Below, one piece after another: positions 42,112 through 53,149 of a stretch of DNA of 64,000 nucleotides. Location: the NCBI RefSeq assembly GCF_023078275.1, contig NC_062990.1, positions 7,269,549 to 7,333,548 on the forward strand, written 5' to 3'. This DNA comes from Leguminivora glycinivorella (taxonomy: Eukaryota; Arthropoda; Insecta; Lepidoptera; Tortricidae). Below the pieces are notes generated by a model. The model did no database searches. It was not told the DNA's origin and saw only the letters and a program-made list of their open reading frames with translations. Both the position numbers and the translations under genes were made by a program. Position 1 is the stretch's first letter, and every line of letters starts with the position of its first letter.

Positions 42112-42476
42112 TTTTTATTTACTGTTATAATCATAAGGATACTGGGTACAAAATGTTATACGCCGTTTATATTGAATTCCGTTTATTATAAGGGAAGGTT
42201 CTTCAGGTTAAATAAAACTATTTGTTCTAAGGAAATAGCGTCTTAACTTTTAAGGTTATCGAATTATTAAAAAATAAATTAATTAATGACCGGTATGCTT
42301 TCCGGTGCTTAAATGCATCGCATCGGTCAACAAGACCAAAATATAAACGGCTGGAACAGTTAGTATCTTTAACCTATTAAAATGATCTTGACAACTATCC
42401 CATGATGGAATTCGTACCATCATTCGAATCGCTCTTTTTCTTTGTCACAAAGGCTTTAATATTATACAAGGTACTC

Positions 42477-42931
42477 GCGAGGAACCAGCATAACTTGAAC
42501 CACGCGTTTCTGAGGCCAAAAGAAAGAAAAAATGTAATATGAATTTTAAAATTTTTCGCGAAAAAAAAATTTTTTTTAATTTTTTTTTTACTTTTTTGGA
42601 CGTATTTTCACATAAAAAGTAATTTTTATCCATAAAGTTGGCAATTAAAATGAGTTCCTTAATTTATTTTTCTAAAAACCAAAAATTTTGGAAGTTTTTC
42701 TTGTCACATTTTGACATCTATCAATGACTACTGTGAGACTATGCTCCACAATTGCGCATCAGCGCCGTTAAGAAGACCTTTTCTACTGAGTAACAATACG
42801 GAAATGTTTTTTTTAATTGGCAATAACTCTGAAACTAGACGAAATCTAGAAAAGTTTATAGGACATTTTAGTCTTAAAATGTGACCAAGAATATGCCGTT
42901 AAAGTTATATGGGTTCCTCGCGAGCACCTTG
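42477..42931. mobile_element. Deletion derivative of the CAAGGTGC element
   Basis: The left end CAAGGTACTCGCGAGGAACC and the right end GGTTCCTCGCGAGCACCTTG are flanked by TA on both sides. The interior follows the 26249-27464 copy but jumps from CGCCGTTAAG directly to AAGACCTTTTCTACTG, losing about 730 bp. TTAAG is present at both edges of the deleted block in the long copy, which suggests microhomology. Confidence 0.8.
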
Positions 42932-42937
42932 TATGTA

Positions 42938-43140
42938 TATCCATTCCCCAATAGCATATTCGCGTCCACTGCTGAACATATGCCTCTTTCATGGATTTCC
43001 ACTCCGTTCTATATGCTGCGTTCTGTGCCAGGTCGGCCCTGCCGTCTTTTTGACGTCGTCCGACCATCTGGCTCGTGGTTTCCCGTCACCTCGGCTTCCC
43101 AGTCTAGGTCTCCACCGCAATACTAGCTGACCCCATCGAT
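42938..43140 (-). pseudogene. RTE-type LINE, C-terminal fragment
   Basis: Minus-strand translation gives LRWRPRLGSRGDGKPRARWS, DDVKKTAGPTWHRTQH and, after a stop, KRHMFSSGREYAIGEW-like residues. This resembles the C-terminal G-R-P-x-x-R-W-x-D-D signature of endonuclease-RT elements, of a different subfamily from 20255. It is a short 5'-truncated remnant directly abutting the TIR element. 43141-43503 is unassigned. Confidence 0.7.
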
Positions 43141-43503
43141 CGTCATCGCGACAAATCATCATTGGCCTTTGAGTCTATAGCAGACTATTCAAACAGTGTC
43201 AGGTCGGGTGACAACGTTTTTCATGGCTGTGTCAGCTAATACGTGAGCGGCAAACATGACCACAACTCTGGCAGGTGTAATGTACAAGTGGCGAACAGGC
43301 ATCGCGCTGATGACGCTTGGCGCGCTTACTTGCTAGCGCCTTAAACCACAAGCATCAAATATGCTTCTGCTCTATTAGGTAAGGTCAATCGGATAAGTGT
43401 GTCATCAGGAGAAGTGTGCCTGGCCTCATCTGGCCTGTTTAAACCAATGATCAGTGTTTATTGAGAGTTCATAAGTTTACTACTAATCGTGAGCAGCAAG
43501 TAA

Positions 43504-43733
43504 CAATAACCTAACCACAAAATTAAAATGTTGAAAAAATCGCCGACCGCGATAGTCGAACGATTCTCATGAAATATGGCTAATAACACTCCCGACTAAC
43601 TCAGCTTTCAGACAAATAAAACTAAATCTAAATCGGTTCATCCGTTCGGGAGCTACGATGCCACAGACAGACACACACACACAGACAGACACGTCAAACT
43701 TATAACACCCCGTCGTTTTTGCGTCGGGGGTTA
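43504..43733 (-). repeat. Family B copy
   Basis: TAACCTAACCACAAAATTAA to CGTCGTTTTTGCGTCGGGGG with a short CACACACAGACAGACACG tract. Complete unit of about 230 bp. Confidence 0.85.
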
Positions 43734-43831
43734 AAAAAACTCGCAAAAACTACTGGGACAATGAGTAACAGGATCATGTGAAGGCCAGACACATTTCCCC
43801 TTATGACTCACTTACCCGTATTGACCTTACC

Positions 43832-44153
43832 TCATCATCCTCCTTGCGATATCCCGGCATTTGCCACGGCTCGTGGGAGCCTGGGGTCCGCTTTGACAAC
43901 TAATCCCAAGATTTTGCGTAGGCACTAGTAGGCGTAGGCACCATCTGACCTTCCAACCCGAAGGGTAACTAGACCCTATTGGAATTAGTCCGGTTTCCTC
44001 ACGGTGTTTTCCTTCACCGAAAAGCGACTGGCAAATATCAAATGACATTTCGCACATAAGTTCCGAAAAACTCATTGGTGCGAGCCGGGGTTCGAACCCG
44101 CGACGTCCGGAACGAAAGTCGCACGCACTTACCGCACGGCTACCAGCGCTTCG
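43832..44153 (-). mobile_element. SINE S2, full length
   Basis: Minus strand. The tRNA-derived head (about 44080-44153) has A box GTAGCCGTGCGGTAAGTGC and B box GGGTTCGAACCCCGG. The body follows with TTCCGAAAAACTC (plus strand), AAATGTCATTTGATATTTGCC and GTTGGAAGGTCAGATGG, and the tail is CAAGGAGGATGATGA. This is the reference for the truncated copies at 1927, 19905, 31835 and 34531. 44154-44467 is unassigned. Confidence 0.85.
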
Positions 44154-44467
44154 TATAGACCTTACCTATCAAAACAATAAAAACTATGAAATTCTAACGC
44201 CTTACAATCGGCCTCCATAACGACAGCATTCCTCACAGAAAGAACGCTGTTATGAAATATTGTTATCAATTTGCATCGGGCCTTCCCTTTTTTTACTGAC
44301 ATTTAATTTTCTCTTCTAAAAGCGCCGTTAATCTTGGTACAGATAACTTACAAGGAAATGGTAACAAAACGTGAACTTTGAACTTGGTCTTTTCTTATTA
44401 TTCAACCTTAAAGGTTTCTTTGCTTACTTTTCTAAAATAACCGTCGAGCCAAAGAGAAAATAATCCA

Positions 44468-44633
44468 TACTAATATTATAAATGGGAAAGTGTGTGTGTC
44501 TGTTTGTTTGTCCGTCTTTCACGGCAAAACGGAGCGACGTATTGACGTGATTTTTTAAGTGGAAATAGTTGAAGGGATGGAGAGTGACATAGACTAGTTT
44601 TTGCCTCTTTCTAACGCGAGCGAAGTTAGTAAT
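44468..44633 (+). repeat. RTE-type 3' tail
   Basis: CATACTAATATTATAAATGGG, a GTGTGTGTCTGTTTG tract, CACGGCAAAACGGAGCGACG and TTCTAACGCGAGCGAAG; the inverse of 11530-11715. Confidence 0.65.
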
Positions 44634-44635
44634 TT

Positions 44636-45449
44636 ATAAATTCCGTATTACATAAATCAGATTTTTTTTTCAATCAGAAATGTATATTTTTTATTTCTTA
44701 GCAATAAATACCGTTTTCACTAAAAATGTTTTTCTTATTTTACAGGTAAATTATATTATATGCTGGCACGCTGTACTCGTATATGTAAGTGTTAACAAAG
44801 ACATATATAACTCCATATAAACAAATAAAGTCTAAGAAAAAAACGTAACTCAAAACCATACAGTAAAAGGTACGGTGGCCTAGATGGCATTACACCTTTG
44901 GAGTACGCTCAGCCAGATGCCGCTAATATTAATATTTGACATTTTAATACATATCAAGCTAATAATATGGGCCAAATTGTCCAAACTGAGGCCTGTGTCG
45001 AGAGATGGCAGTCTATGCACTGTGATTACACATTTTACTTCGACAGTAACTCTCTATAATACTCGATCCTCTTTGGTCTTAATAAGAAGTTTGAAAGTAT
45101 GGCTAAGTAGGTATAAGGAAAAGGAAAGGTCTTAGCATTTTTTTTTAATTTAGGTAAAATTCGAATCTAAATCATCACGATGAGAACAAGTTATTTTTTA
45201 TTTACTTCGTCTTTCAGTAATACTTTGAGACATTTTTATGCGATAGGAGGTAATAGAGCAGACAGTTCGCCTGTTGGTAAGCACTGCCACCCAAGGACAC
45301 CCGAAACGCCAGAAGTGTTTGAGGTGCGTTGCCGGCATTTAAGATGGGTGTACGGCTGTACGCTCTTTTCTTGAAGGTTTGAAGGTCGTAACGGTTCGGA
45401 AACACCGCAGTTCATTCCACAGTTGAACACAATAAGATCTAACTTTTTT
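44636..45449. other. Mostly unassigned; one S3-like scrap
   Basis: 45255-45390 (GCCTGTTGGTAAGCACTGCC, GAAGTGTTTGAGGTGCGTTGCCGGC) resembles a diverged S3-type repeat. The rest shows no repeat or coding pattern. Confidence 0.4.
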
Positions 45450-45580
45450 TTTTTTATACTACGTCGGTGGCAAACAAGTATACGGCCCGCCTGATGTAAA
45501 GCGGTCACCGTAACCTATGGACGCCTGCAACTCAAACAGTGTCACATGCGCGTTGCCACCCCATTAGAAACTCTTCATCT
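45450..45580 (-). repeat. S3 retroelement copy with poly(A) side
   Basis: Plus strand begins with T13 (about 45442-45454), then ATACTACGTCGGTGGCAAAC, CGCCTGATGTAAAGCGGTCA, GCGCGTTGCCACCCCATTAG. In sense orientation it therefore ends in poly(A) on the minus strand. The same unit occurs in sense at about 48113-48265. 45581-46478 contains only the RTE scrap at 46128. Confidence 0.7.
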
Positions 45581-46478
45581 TAGAAGGTTTAATATACCAT
45601 ATTATGTTATTTTCAATTATAAAATCAAAACATCATCCTCTCAACTTCCAGAAATCCTAGCTAAGACTTGGATTTCATCCAAGAATGAAGTGGAACCGCT
45701 GTTTTTTTTCGCTGCGGCGCACTTTATGATATTTTAGCTTGATTGCTAGCAATTTGCCAACATGTTGAAGGCAGGATCTCTTAGACTAGTATAAGTGAAC
45801 CCTCTGTTTCTGTACAGCTGTGAAGTATAGTACGGTCATCATAAAATGGTTACTCTAAATGCTTGATCAGCTTTTTCTTGCCAAGCATTTGAAATATAAA
45901 GTATAAGCGCTTTTTGCTATTTCGACTGTTCTCGCTTTTCTGCAATAAAAAGTTTTTTTATGACATCTGTATATTCATAATTCTTCTTTACGTTATTTGG
46001 TGGTTGATAAATGTGTGTTATTACACTTAGAGGATAATACATTATTTTCTTGGTGATGGAGTGAAACCTTAGATGGAGGAATGAACGTGAAACGTGACTA
46101 AGGAATATGAGAAATACTTTTTTGTATTAGCCTATATGGTGTCCCACTGCTGGGCAAAGGCCTCCCCTTACTTTCTCCAGTCCAAAGAAGCCATTTCCCG
46201 AAAAATACTTGTATAAATAAAATTACGAAACTAGCAACGGAAGAAGATTACTTCAATTAGAGGAAAAGTGTCTTCATTAAGACATTTCAGTAGTGAAATA
46301 TTTTTTTGTGTCGGAATATTATTTATTTTCATCAATAAATAAATTTCCATTTCTAAAAATCATTCCAAAATTACCTACCATAAAAACACAAGTTCTCTTT
46401 CAAAACCTTGCTCCTTCATGCCATTTTTACTAAATAAGGTATTTAAGTTTTTTCTAGAGGTCTACATCTGACATCAGT

Positions 46479-46576
46479 GGCCCGTTTCTCGAAAGTCTGT
46501 TTCCATGACAACCCATATGATTTGAAAGTTCGCGAAAACTTTGTAATACAAGGCTGTACCTTTCGAGAAACGGGCC
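46479..46576. mobile_element. Very short TIR element (MITE)
   Basis: GGCCCGTTTCTCGAAA at the left is perfectly inverted at the right (TTTCGAGAAACGGGCC). 98 bp. Confidence 0.8.
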
Positions 46577-46752
46577 CCAGATCTAAAAGACATAACATTA
46601 GGGTTGGCAATAACAATGTCATCCCCAAACAATCCACGCAGTGTTTTTAAAAATACATACTTTAGATACCTACATATAAATTGTTTATTTATATTTAAAG
46701 CAGAAATCGTAGCTTTACACAAAGTAACGTTCTTACAAGAAACTATACATAG

Positions 46753-46985
46753 ATACATTCGCCTGTATCCCATAAAGGGGTAGACAGAGCACATGAAACT
46801 ACTCAAGTTTCAGTGCCACTCTTGGCGAATAAGGGGTTGAATGAAAACAAAACTGTGACATTGCAGTGAGGTTGCCATCCTCTCGCCTATGCCACAATTT
46901 AACCCATATCCCTCAGTCGCCTTTTACTACACCCACGAGAAGAAAGGGGATGGTGAAATTCTTAACCTGTCACACGGGCAAGAAA
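46753..46985 (+). repeat. Family A copy
   Basis: ACATTCGCCTGTATCCCATA to GAAATTCTTAACCTGTCACACGG. The C-side is slightly diverged (CTTTTACTACACCCACGAGA). Confidence 0.8.
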
Positions 46986-47049
46986 TAATAGAGTTGTCAA
47001 AAAATCAAAGATTTTTTTTCCTGCAAACGAAGTCTTTACTTAGCCTACC

Positions 47050-47690
47050 TGATATTAGCTCAAAAAGACATAACCCCAGGGTTGGCATTGTTGGCAATAA
47101 CAATTTACCCGAACTAGGCACGTGGCATTTCAATAAAATGCGCCACACCGCAGAGATTTTATCTAGAAACATGAAAACATACGGGAGGTGTTTTTTATGA
47201 TCTTTTTTATATCAGCAAAATTTTCTCGAATTTTTTTTACTATAAACTGGATTACGATGAAGCGAGTTTGGCCAAAAAGTGCCTGTTCACCCTAGATTCG
47301 AATGTTGCTGGGTTATATGAGCTGGATAAGTGTTCAGAGAAACTCCAGTCTTAAAAGTTCTGAATTTGTGTTTTTTTTTTACTGGATTTTTACGCTAAGA
47401 ATTGCGAAAAATTGATGAATGGATAAATCGATATAGCTACCGAATTCTTGACATTTGTGATAAAATATACAGTAAGCAAAAAATGTAACTCTAAATACTG
47501 TTGTAAAATTGACAGGTCTTTTAATAGTTTTGATTAACAAAAATCAAGCCTCCACCTGACATTATCTCAAAAAGACGTAACCCCAGGGTTGGCAATAACG
47601 ATTTACCCGAACTAGGCACGTGGCATTTCAATAAATGCGCCACACCGCAGAGATCTTATCTAGAGGGTTAGAAAACTTGGAAACACACGG
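47050..47690 (+). repeat. Two direct repeats of about 125 bp
   Basis: 47050-47180 and 47565-47690 share AAAAAGACATAACCCCAGGG, CAATTTACCCGAACTAGGCACG, TGGCATTTCAATAAA and GCGCCACACCGCAGAGAT. The first unit has an extra TTGTTGGCA. A scrap of the same unit (AAAAGACATAACATTAGGGT) is at 46587. The intervening 380 bp is unassigned. Confidence 0.7.
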
Positions 47691-47799
47691 GGAATATAGT
47701 GTCATAATTTTTCGAACGTCATCACAGACTTTTTACTAAACACACTCATTCTAGACTTCTAAGTTCTAACGAATTTACGACAATTTTGGTTGTAGGAGG

Positions 47800-48265
47800 T
47801 AGGGCATAGCGAATGATATTCCGCTTTGTGTGGTAGGGCACAGCACAGCGGATATCGTCTCGCTCGAATCTAGAGCAGAGCCCAACTGGGGTAGTACCTC
47901 CGCCTTACAGAAGACCGCAGCCAAATAGCACTAGACCCTACTCATAGTGTTGTGTTCCTGTCGGTGAGTAAGGCTGCCAGAGCTCAACGAGGGTGCGGTG
48001 TGCTGATGACGAGAGGACTTACGGAACTAACTTGTTCCGTTTATTGTCCTTTGAGTCGTCGGCAACCCGAACCCTCCTTAGAACTTGTACACTCCTTTTT
48101 GCTGTGTACTTAACACAGCAAAAGGGAATGTACAAGTTTCTAATGGGGTGGCAACGCGCATGTGACCCTGTTTGAGTTGCAGGCGTCCATAGGTTACGGT
48201 GACCGCTTTACATCAGGCGGGCCGTATACTTGTTTGCCACCGACGTAGTATTAAAAAAAAAAAAA
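47800..48265 (+). repeat. Non-LTR-type composite ending in S3 and poly(A)
   Basis: TGGTAGGGCACAGCACAGCGG, CCAACTGGGGTAGTACCTCCGC and CCTGTCGGTGAGTAAGGCTGCC are words of a common lepidopteran retroelement. A hairpin (CTTGTACACTCC...GGAATGTACAAG) at 48083-48140 follows, then the S3 unit and A13 (about 48252-48264). I infer that S3 is the 3' end of this longer element. Confidence 0.5.
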
Positions 48266-48411
48266 TTTGGGTTGGGCGTAGCTCAATCGTAAGACGTCGA
48301 TCGGTTTTCGTATTTTTTTTTGTATTTATAAGAGGTTTTATTTATGTAAAGACGTGATATAATAAAATAGAACCAAGCGAAGCTCGGTCCCCTAGATATT
48401 TTTTATTAAAG

Positions 48412-49032
48412 GTGCTTCAAGTTGCTGCAACATTTAAGTATTTAGGATTGTTAATTGACAAGCACTTCAATTGGAAACCTCACATTAATCAACTATGCAA
48501 TAGGCTCAGGTCAATTCTAGGTCAGTTTTACCATCTAAATCTAGTTGTAAACAAACGCACTTTGCGCATTGTCTACCACGCACTCGCTGACGCATTAATA
48601 AGCTATGGACTCAGCTGCTACGGACTTACTTTTAAAACATATTTGGATCAAATAAAGCTGCTTCAGATAAGATTGTTGAAATATTTAGTCAGTTATAAAA
48701 CTAGGAAAAAACACAGGCATAATTATGATGTACTATTCTCAACATGCAAGATTCTTCCCGTACACTGTAAAGCTATATACCTAAATGTATTAAATAGTTA
48801 TTACACTAATGATTATAAATTGCCGAAAATAAGTAAAAGGAATACTAGGTCTGCTATGAAGCCGAGTCTAATACAACCATCAGCAAAAAATTATTATGGG
48901 AAAAGAGCAAAAGAATATATGATACCCAAGATTTATAATGAATATTCTTTTCTATTGAGAACGCCTAAAATCAGTATAGGTAGTTTAAAATCAAAATTGA
49001 AAGAAATTTTACTGCAAAAATATGAAAGTTAA
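48412..49032 (+). CDS. LINE reverse transcriptase, C-terminal part (5'-truncated)
   Basis: A 206-codon open frame with no ATG at its start (it opens on GTG just after unrelated sequence). It begins with ATFKYLGLLIDKHFNWKPHI, the conserved start of the thumb/C-terminal region of CR1/jockey-type non-LTR polyproteins (F-K-Y-L-G-x-x-x-D, W..HI). It continues with YHALADALISYGLSCYG and the basic end PKISIGSLKSKLKEILL. The catalytic RT core (F/Y-x-D-D) would lie upstream and is missing, as expected from incomplete reverse transcription. The frame is intact, so the insertion is fairly young, but it has no promoter or start and is not expected to be expressed. A 3' UTR and poly(A) follow. Confidence 0.8.
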   Translation: MLQVAATFKYLGLLIDKHFNWKPHINQLCNRLRSILGQFYHLNLVVNKRTLRIVYHALADALISYGLSCYGLTFKTYLDQIKLLQIRLLKYLVSYKTRKKHRHNYDVLFSTCKILPVHCKAIYLNVLNSYYTNDYKLPKISKRNTRSAMKPSLIQPSAKNYYGKRAKEYMIPKIYNEYSFLLRTPKISIGSLKSKLKEILLQKYES

Positions 49033-49440
49033 CTATTAAGCACCTTACTTATTTTCGGATGTTAGCTAGTGCCTACCTATACTTGTAAAAATAAGTATAC
49101 CTAACTGAGTCTTCCAATGACTCGTCGCATAAGATTATTTTATTTTATTTTTCTGTTTTTGTTTATTATTGTATCTACCTAAGTTTACAGCTACGCTGTC
49201 TCGCATGATAAGATTAAGATATGAAAGCATAAGTAAGTATGTATTTTAAATGTAATTTGTCATTCATTACTTAACATAAGGTAACCTGTTACTGGACAAA
49301 TAGTGTACCTACCTACATACCTTTACTTTATAAAAATAGATTGAGCGCAACGCCAACAAACTGCTCCGCAGTTTGGCGAAACATTAATGCAAGGTAACCA
49401 AATTGTAATTTTTGATAAAACAAAAAAAAAAAAAAAAAAT
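49033..49440 (+). repeat. LINE 3' UTR with poly(A)
   Basis: After the stop there is an AT-rich UTR, a small hairpin (AACTGCTCCGCAGTTT at about 49368) and a run of A at about 49423-49439, marking the 3' end of the truncated LINE. Confidence 0.7.
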
Positions 49441-51530
49441 TAATAAAATAATACAAAATTACTGAACTAAATCGATTTTTTTACTCCAATCCAGTTAGTC
49501 TGCAGGAAATGTAGTCTTGTAAACATACAGCTGTTATAGAGATCTTTGGAGTCCAACTGGCCGATTATTTAGACGAAACATGGAGATATTGGAAATAGTT
49601 TATAGTTATCAATCATGCTGTGTACCTACTTATATGCAAGCAGATGCTGGTACCCAAATAATCCATGTAAAATATTCGAAAAAGTCACAAAAAACTTCTG
49701 TTCGTTATTACTTTCCGTATATTTCGCACAAATCCAATGCTGATTCGGCGACATTTAGAATAGGCTCAACCCGGTCATCCCACGTATATGGGACTCTTGA
49801 CAGCTCCACTTAGGAGGTTCCTATTCTCTTAGCTTGCACTGTTAAATACTTTAAAAAAGTATATCTATTTATATTCTACTGACTTTTTCCGGCGACTTAG
49901 ATTACGTAGAATTAGTAATTTGGAATGCGCCTTTTGCAAAATGCAAGGCAATATTTCAATTTAAACAAAATGCTCACTTCAACGAACAGGCGCTGCCTTA
50001 CATTTGAGGTGGAAGTGATATCATTTTAAGAGAAAGGGATAATTTTTTAGATAACAAATATGACTAATTATCTCTGTAACTAAATTGATTCAGCGGTTTA
50101 AGCATGAAGTGTTTACATACAGGCAGATAGACACTTGCATGCAGTTTTTCCCATTTCGGAAACCAAACCTTTGGGGGCGTTTGCGGAGCCGAAGTCATCA
50201 CGTAAAACCCCTTTTGATACTTGAATTAAATGTAAGGGATACATTGAGTACAGATGTTGTGTAAAAAACTTTTCCTTCATATTTTCACGGAAACAAACGA
50301 ACGTGTCATGCTATTTCAGTGAGTATCAGTACTAGAATGACTAATACGAACATTTCCCTTAAAATACAAAAGGAAAGCTCTTCGCACTATATCTGTATCT
50401 ATACCATTATTATGGACATTATAACTACCCGTATATTCCGCACTAACGCTGACTGCGCAACATTTTGAAGACCCGGGTCATCCCAAAACTATCGGACTCT
50501 CGACAGTCCTACTTATGAGTCTTATGACACGAGTTTGCTCGTTCAGAACTTATTCGTTTACGAGTATAACTTTGGATGTTTTCCGCACTTATCAAATGTA
50601 ATAAAGCATTATGGTTGACATATTGTTGTAGTAAATATCGTAAATGGTGTTTTCATCGTTTTTAATGTTTAGCTTTGAATGTTTTCGAGTCATACGAATG
50701 AGTAACAACCAAAGTTGGTTATATATCCAAAAGTGAAGAATAAGGGAGATACATATCTTTTTGCAATGTTCCAGTAAAGTAATAAATAAATAGCCTTTTT
50801 CGACAGAATCGTGAGATATAATAGCCTTTTTTCTACTCGTCGACTTTAATCTGTCAATTAGAACACCACAGACTTAATTATAAGTGCTGGATTGACACTT
50901 AGGCTGTGGCTTTAGGCTAGTTTTAGTGTCACGCGGACCGTCCGCGCGGAACGATCCGCAACGCAACGGACTAATATGTATGAAGTTCAGGGAACGTTTA
51001 AAAGTGGCGCGGATGGATAGAACTTCCTACAAGGTCTATAAGTATTAATTTGCGATACCTAGCAATTTTTTCTGCATCTGAAACACATTTTTTTTATCTA
51101 TTACGTTATCGACCAATCAGAAACAGTTATTACAAACAATTGGTTGTCAGGAAATTCGATTGATACAACGGTGAACGACGCTACTAACATTAATTTTAAC
51201 TTGAATGATGATATTGTTCGTCCATTGATGATGAAGACAAAGACACACAGAAAAAGTATAGAAAAATAGAAACATAGAAAAAGTATACAATAGTAATATA
51301 ATTAAGCTTTTCACTCTCGTTCCCGTACTATTAGCCACACAGCAAGCTTCGTGGCCTAAACGTGGTACTTGACTGGAAAGCTCTGTAACTGTATTATAAT
51401 AATGTCACAATTGTATAAAAACTATTGTAGCATACCGACATGGTATCTACTTCTTGTTGTGACTGTAAAAATATTGATTTACTTCATGGGTGAAAAAAAA
51501 ACCTAGTGATAATTTACCTAATTGATGGCT
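49441..51530. other. Mostly unassigned; one diverged repeat pair
   Basis: 49700-49815 (TTCGTTATTACTTTCCGTATATTTCGCAC, CCGGTCATCC, GACTCTTGACAGCTCCACTTAG) recurs diverged at 50418-50530 (CCCGTATATTCCGCAC, CGGGTCATCC, GACTCTCGACAGTCC). GCGGACCGTCCGCGCGGAAC at 50935 looks like a MITE edge. No gene is seen. Confidence 0.4.
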
Positions 51531-51698
51531 AATAAAAACAAAATTAAAATTTTGAAGAAACCCCCGACCGCGACATAGTGGACCGATTGCCGAAACATGG
51601 CTAAAAACGCTCCCGACTAACTGCAGCTTTCAAACAAAAAAAAAACTAAATCGAAATTGGTCCATTCGTTCGGGAGTTACGATGCCACAGACACACAC

Positions 51699-51729
<31 letters not shown>

Positions 51730-51793
51730 AACAGACAGACACGTCAAACTTATAAGCTTATAACTCCCCGTCGTTTTTGCGTCGGGGTTTAAT
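51531..51793 (-). repeat. Family B copy
   Basis: AAAACAAAATTAAAATTTTGAAG, CCGACCGCGACATAGTGGACC, GACAGACAGACAAACAGAC tract, CGTCGTTTTTGCGTCGGGG. Nearly complete. Confidence 0.8.
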
Positions 51794-51807
51794 AGTTATT
51801 TTTTATA

Positions 51808-52190
51808 CAAGGTGGCAAAGTGCCGAGTGTGGAATTGAAAAACGAGCAAGTGAAAGGATTCTATAGTTGAAATAGAATCCTGAACTTGCGAGTTTTTTAA
51901 CACACGAGAAGTAAAATACATTTGCACCCGAGTGTAACATAAAACTTTTCCCCTCAGTATAGTGAGGAAACTACAACGCAAAAAATGCGTTTATCACTGC
52001 TTCCAGTAATTCCACAGGTGGTAAACTATCTTTATTACTAGATTCAACTTCTTTTATCAATTTTACAGCAGTTAATTTGACTTAATTCAAGGTCAAATTA
52101 CTTTACCCACTAGTGGATAAAGTGCGTTTTTACCCGCTGGTATTAAAGGACAAAACACGTGTTTCCGAGCTAGTGAGGGGAAAAAATATA
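51808..52190 (+). repeat. Repeat shared with 30336-30660, longer left end
   Basis: Begins ACAAGGTGGCAAAGTGCCG with a hairpin (ATTCTATAGTTGAAATAGAAT), then the shared block from TTAACACACGAGAAG to GAGCTAGTGAGGGGA. 52191-52594 is AT-rich and unassigned. Confidence 0.75.
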
Positions 52191-52594
52191 TGTAAACCAA
52201 TACTATTATATTTCGTATAAGTTGAAATTACTTTAATTCAGTTTAATTTATTTCAAATTTAATTCATATAATAGGCAATATATTTATAATTTTTTACGGT
52301 AAGTACATTTTTTTACTCATTTTGTATTCAAATTTTATTCTATTTAAAATTATTACCGCACAATGGTAAAATATCTGCAGCGTTTACCACGAACACAAAG
52401 GCAGTAAGGTGAACAAATTCGGGGCATAAAATCAACAATCCTTGATAATAATTCTGTAAAAAGTATTTAACAATACCGACGAAACTTAATTAAAGAGAAC
52501 AATGCGGAATTTCGTGAAAACATTCATTATTTTATAATTAACAACGGACGGTGTAGTAAAGGACGAAAATTCAGTAGGGTAGATTTTAAAACAT

Positions 52595-52622
52595 TGTTGT
52601 GTTTTTTTTTGTTTTCCGTTAA
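52595..52622 (+). repeat. Family D copy, left end before piggyBac
   Basis: TGTGTTTTTTTTTGTTTTCCG followed by TTAA. The continuation of this family D copy is at 60540, after the piggyBac element. Confidence 0.6.
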
Positions 52623-53149
52623 CCCTTAAATTGGCACTGTGCACTACCGTGTACGTTGCGTAGTGAAAATTCCAGTCATTAATATATTACATTTCTAAAA
52701 CATTTTTTACCAAAAACGAATAAATAATTTCATTGTAAAAATTTAAAATTAACGTTTGTGTCAAAAATGAGTTCGACACGGCGACGCCTGTCATTACCTC
52801 GGGAAAGTTTTATTAAAGTTTGACAACTTTTTTGTATGCAAGTGGTGATTTTTATGTTTTGATCTTTTTAATGAAATAGTTGAATATTATGAGAAAATAG
52901 TCATTTTGTTTGCGTAAAGCATGATAAAAACGATAATCGTGGATAAATTGGAATGTACACCACGGTTACCGTTGCCAAGTTGGTGGTGAAGTACCTATAT
53001 TGAACAACGGTAACCACCGTGTACGGTTGCCAATTACTCGGTAGATTACCTGAGACTTTTCTTTTGATTGAAATGTAACAATTTTACGTTCACTATCTTT
53101 TTTTATTCATTTAATTAACGTGTTTATATCTTTCTTTAGCTGGAGGGTC

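Noticed and set aside
42846..43130. Plus-strand ORFs 42881-43126 and 42909-43130 as genes
   Set aside because: They are antisense shadows of the LINE C-terminal fragment on the minus strand.
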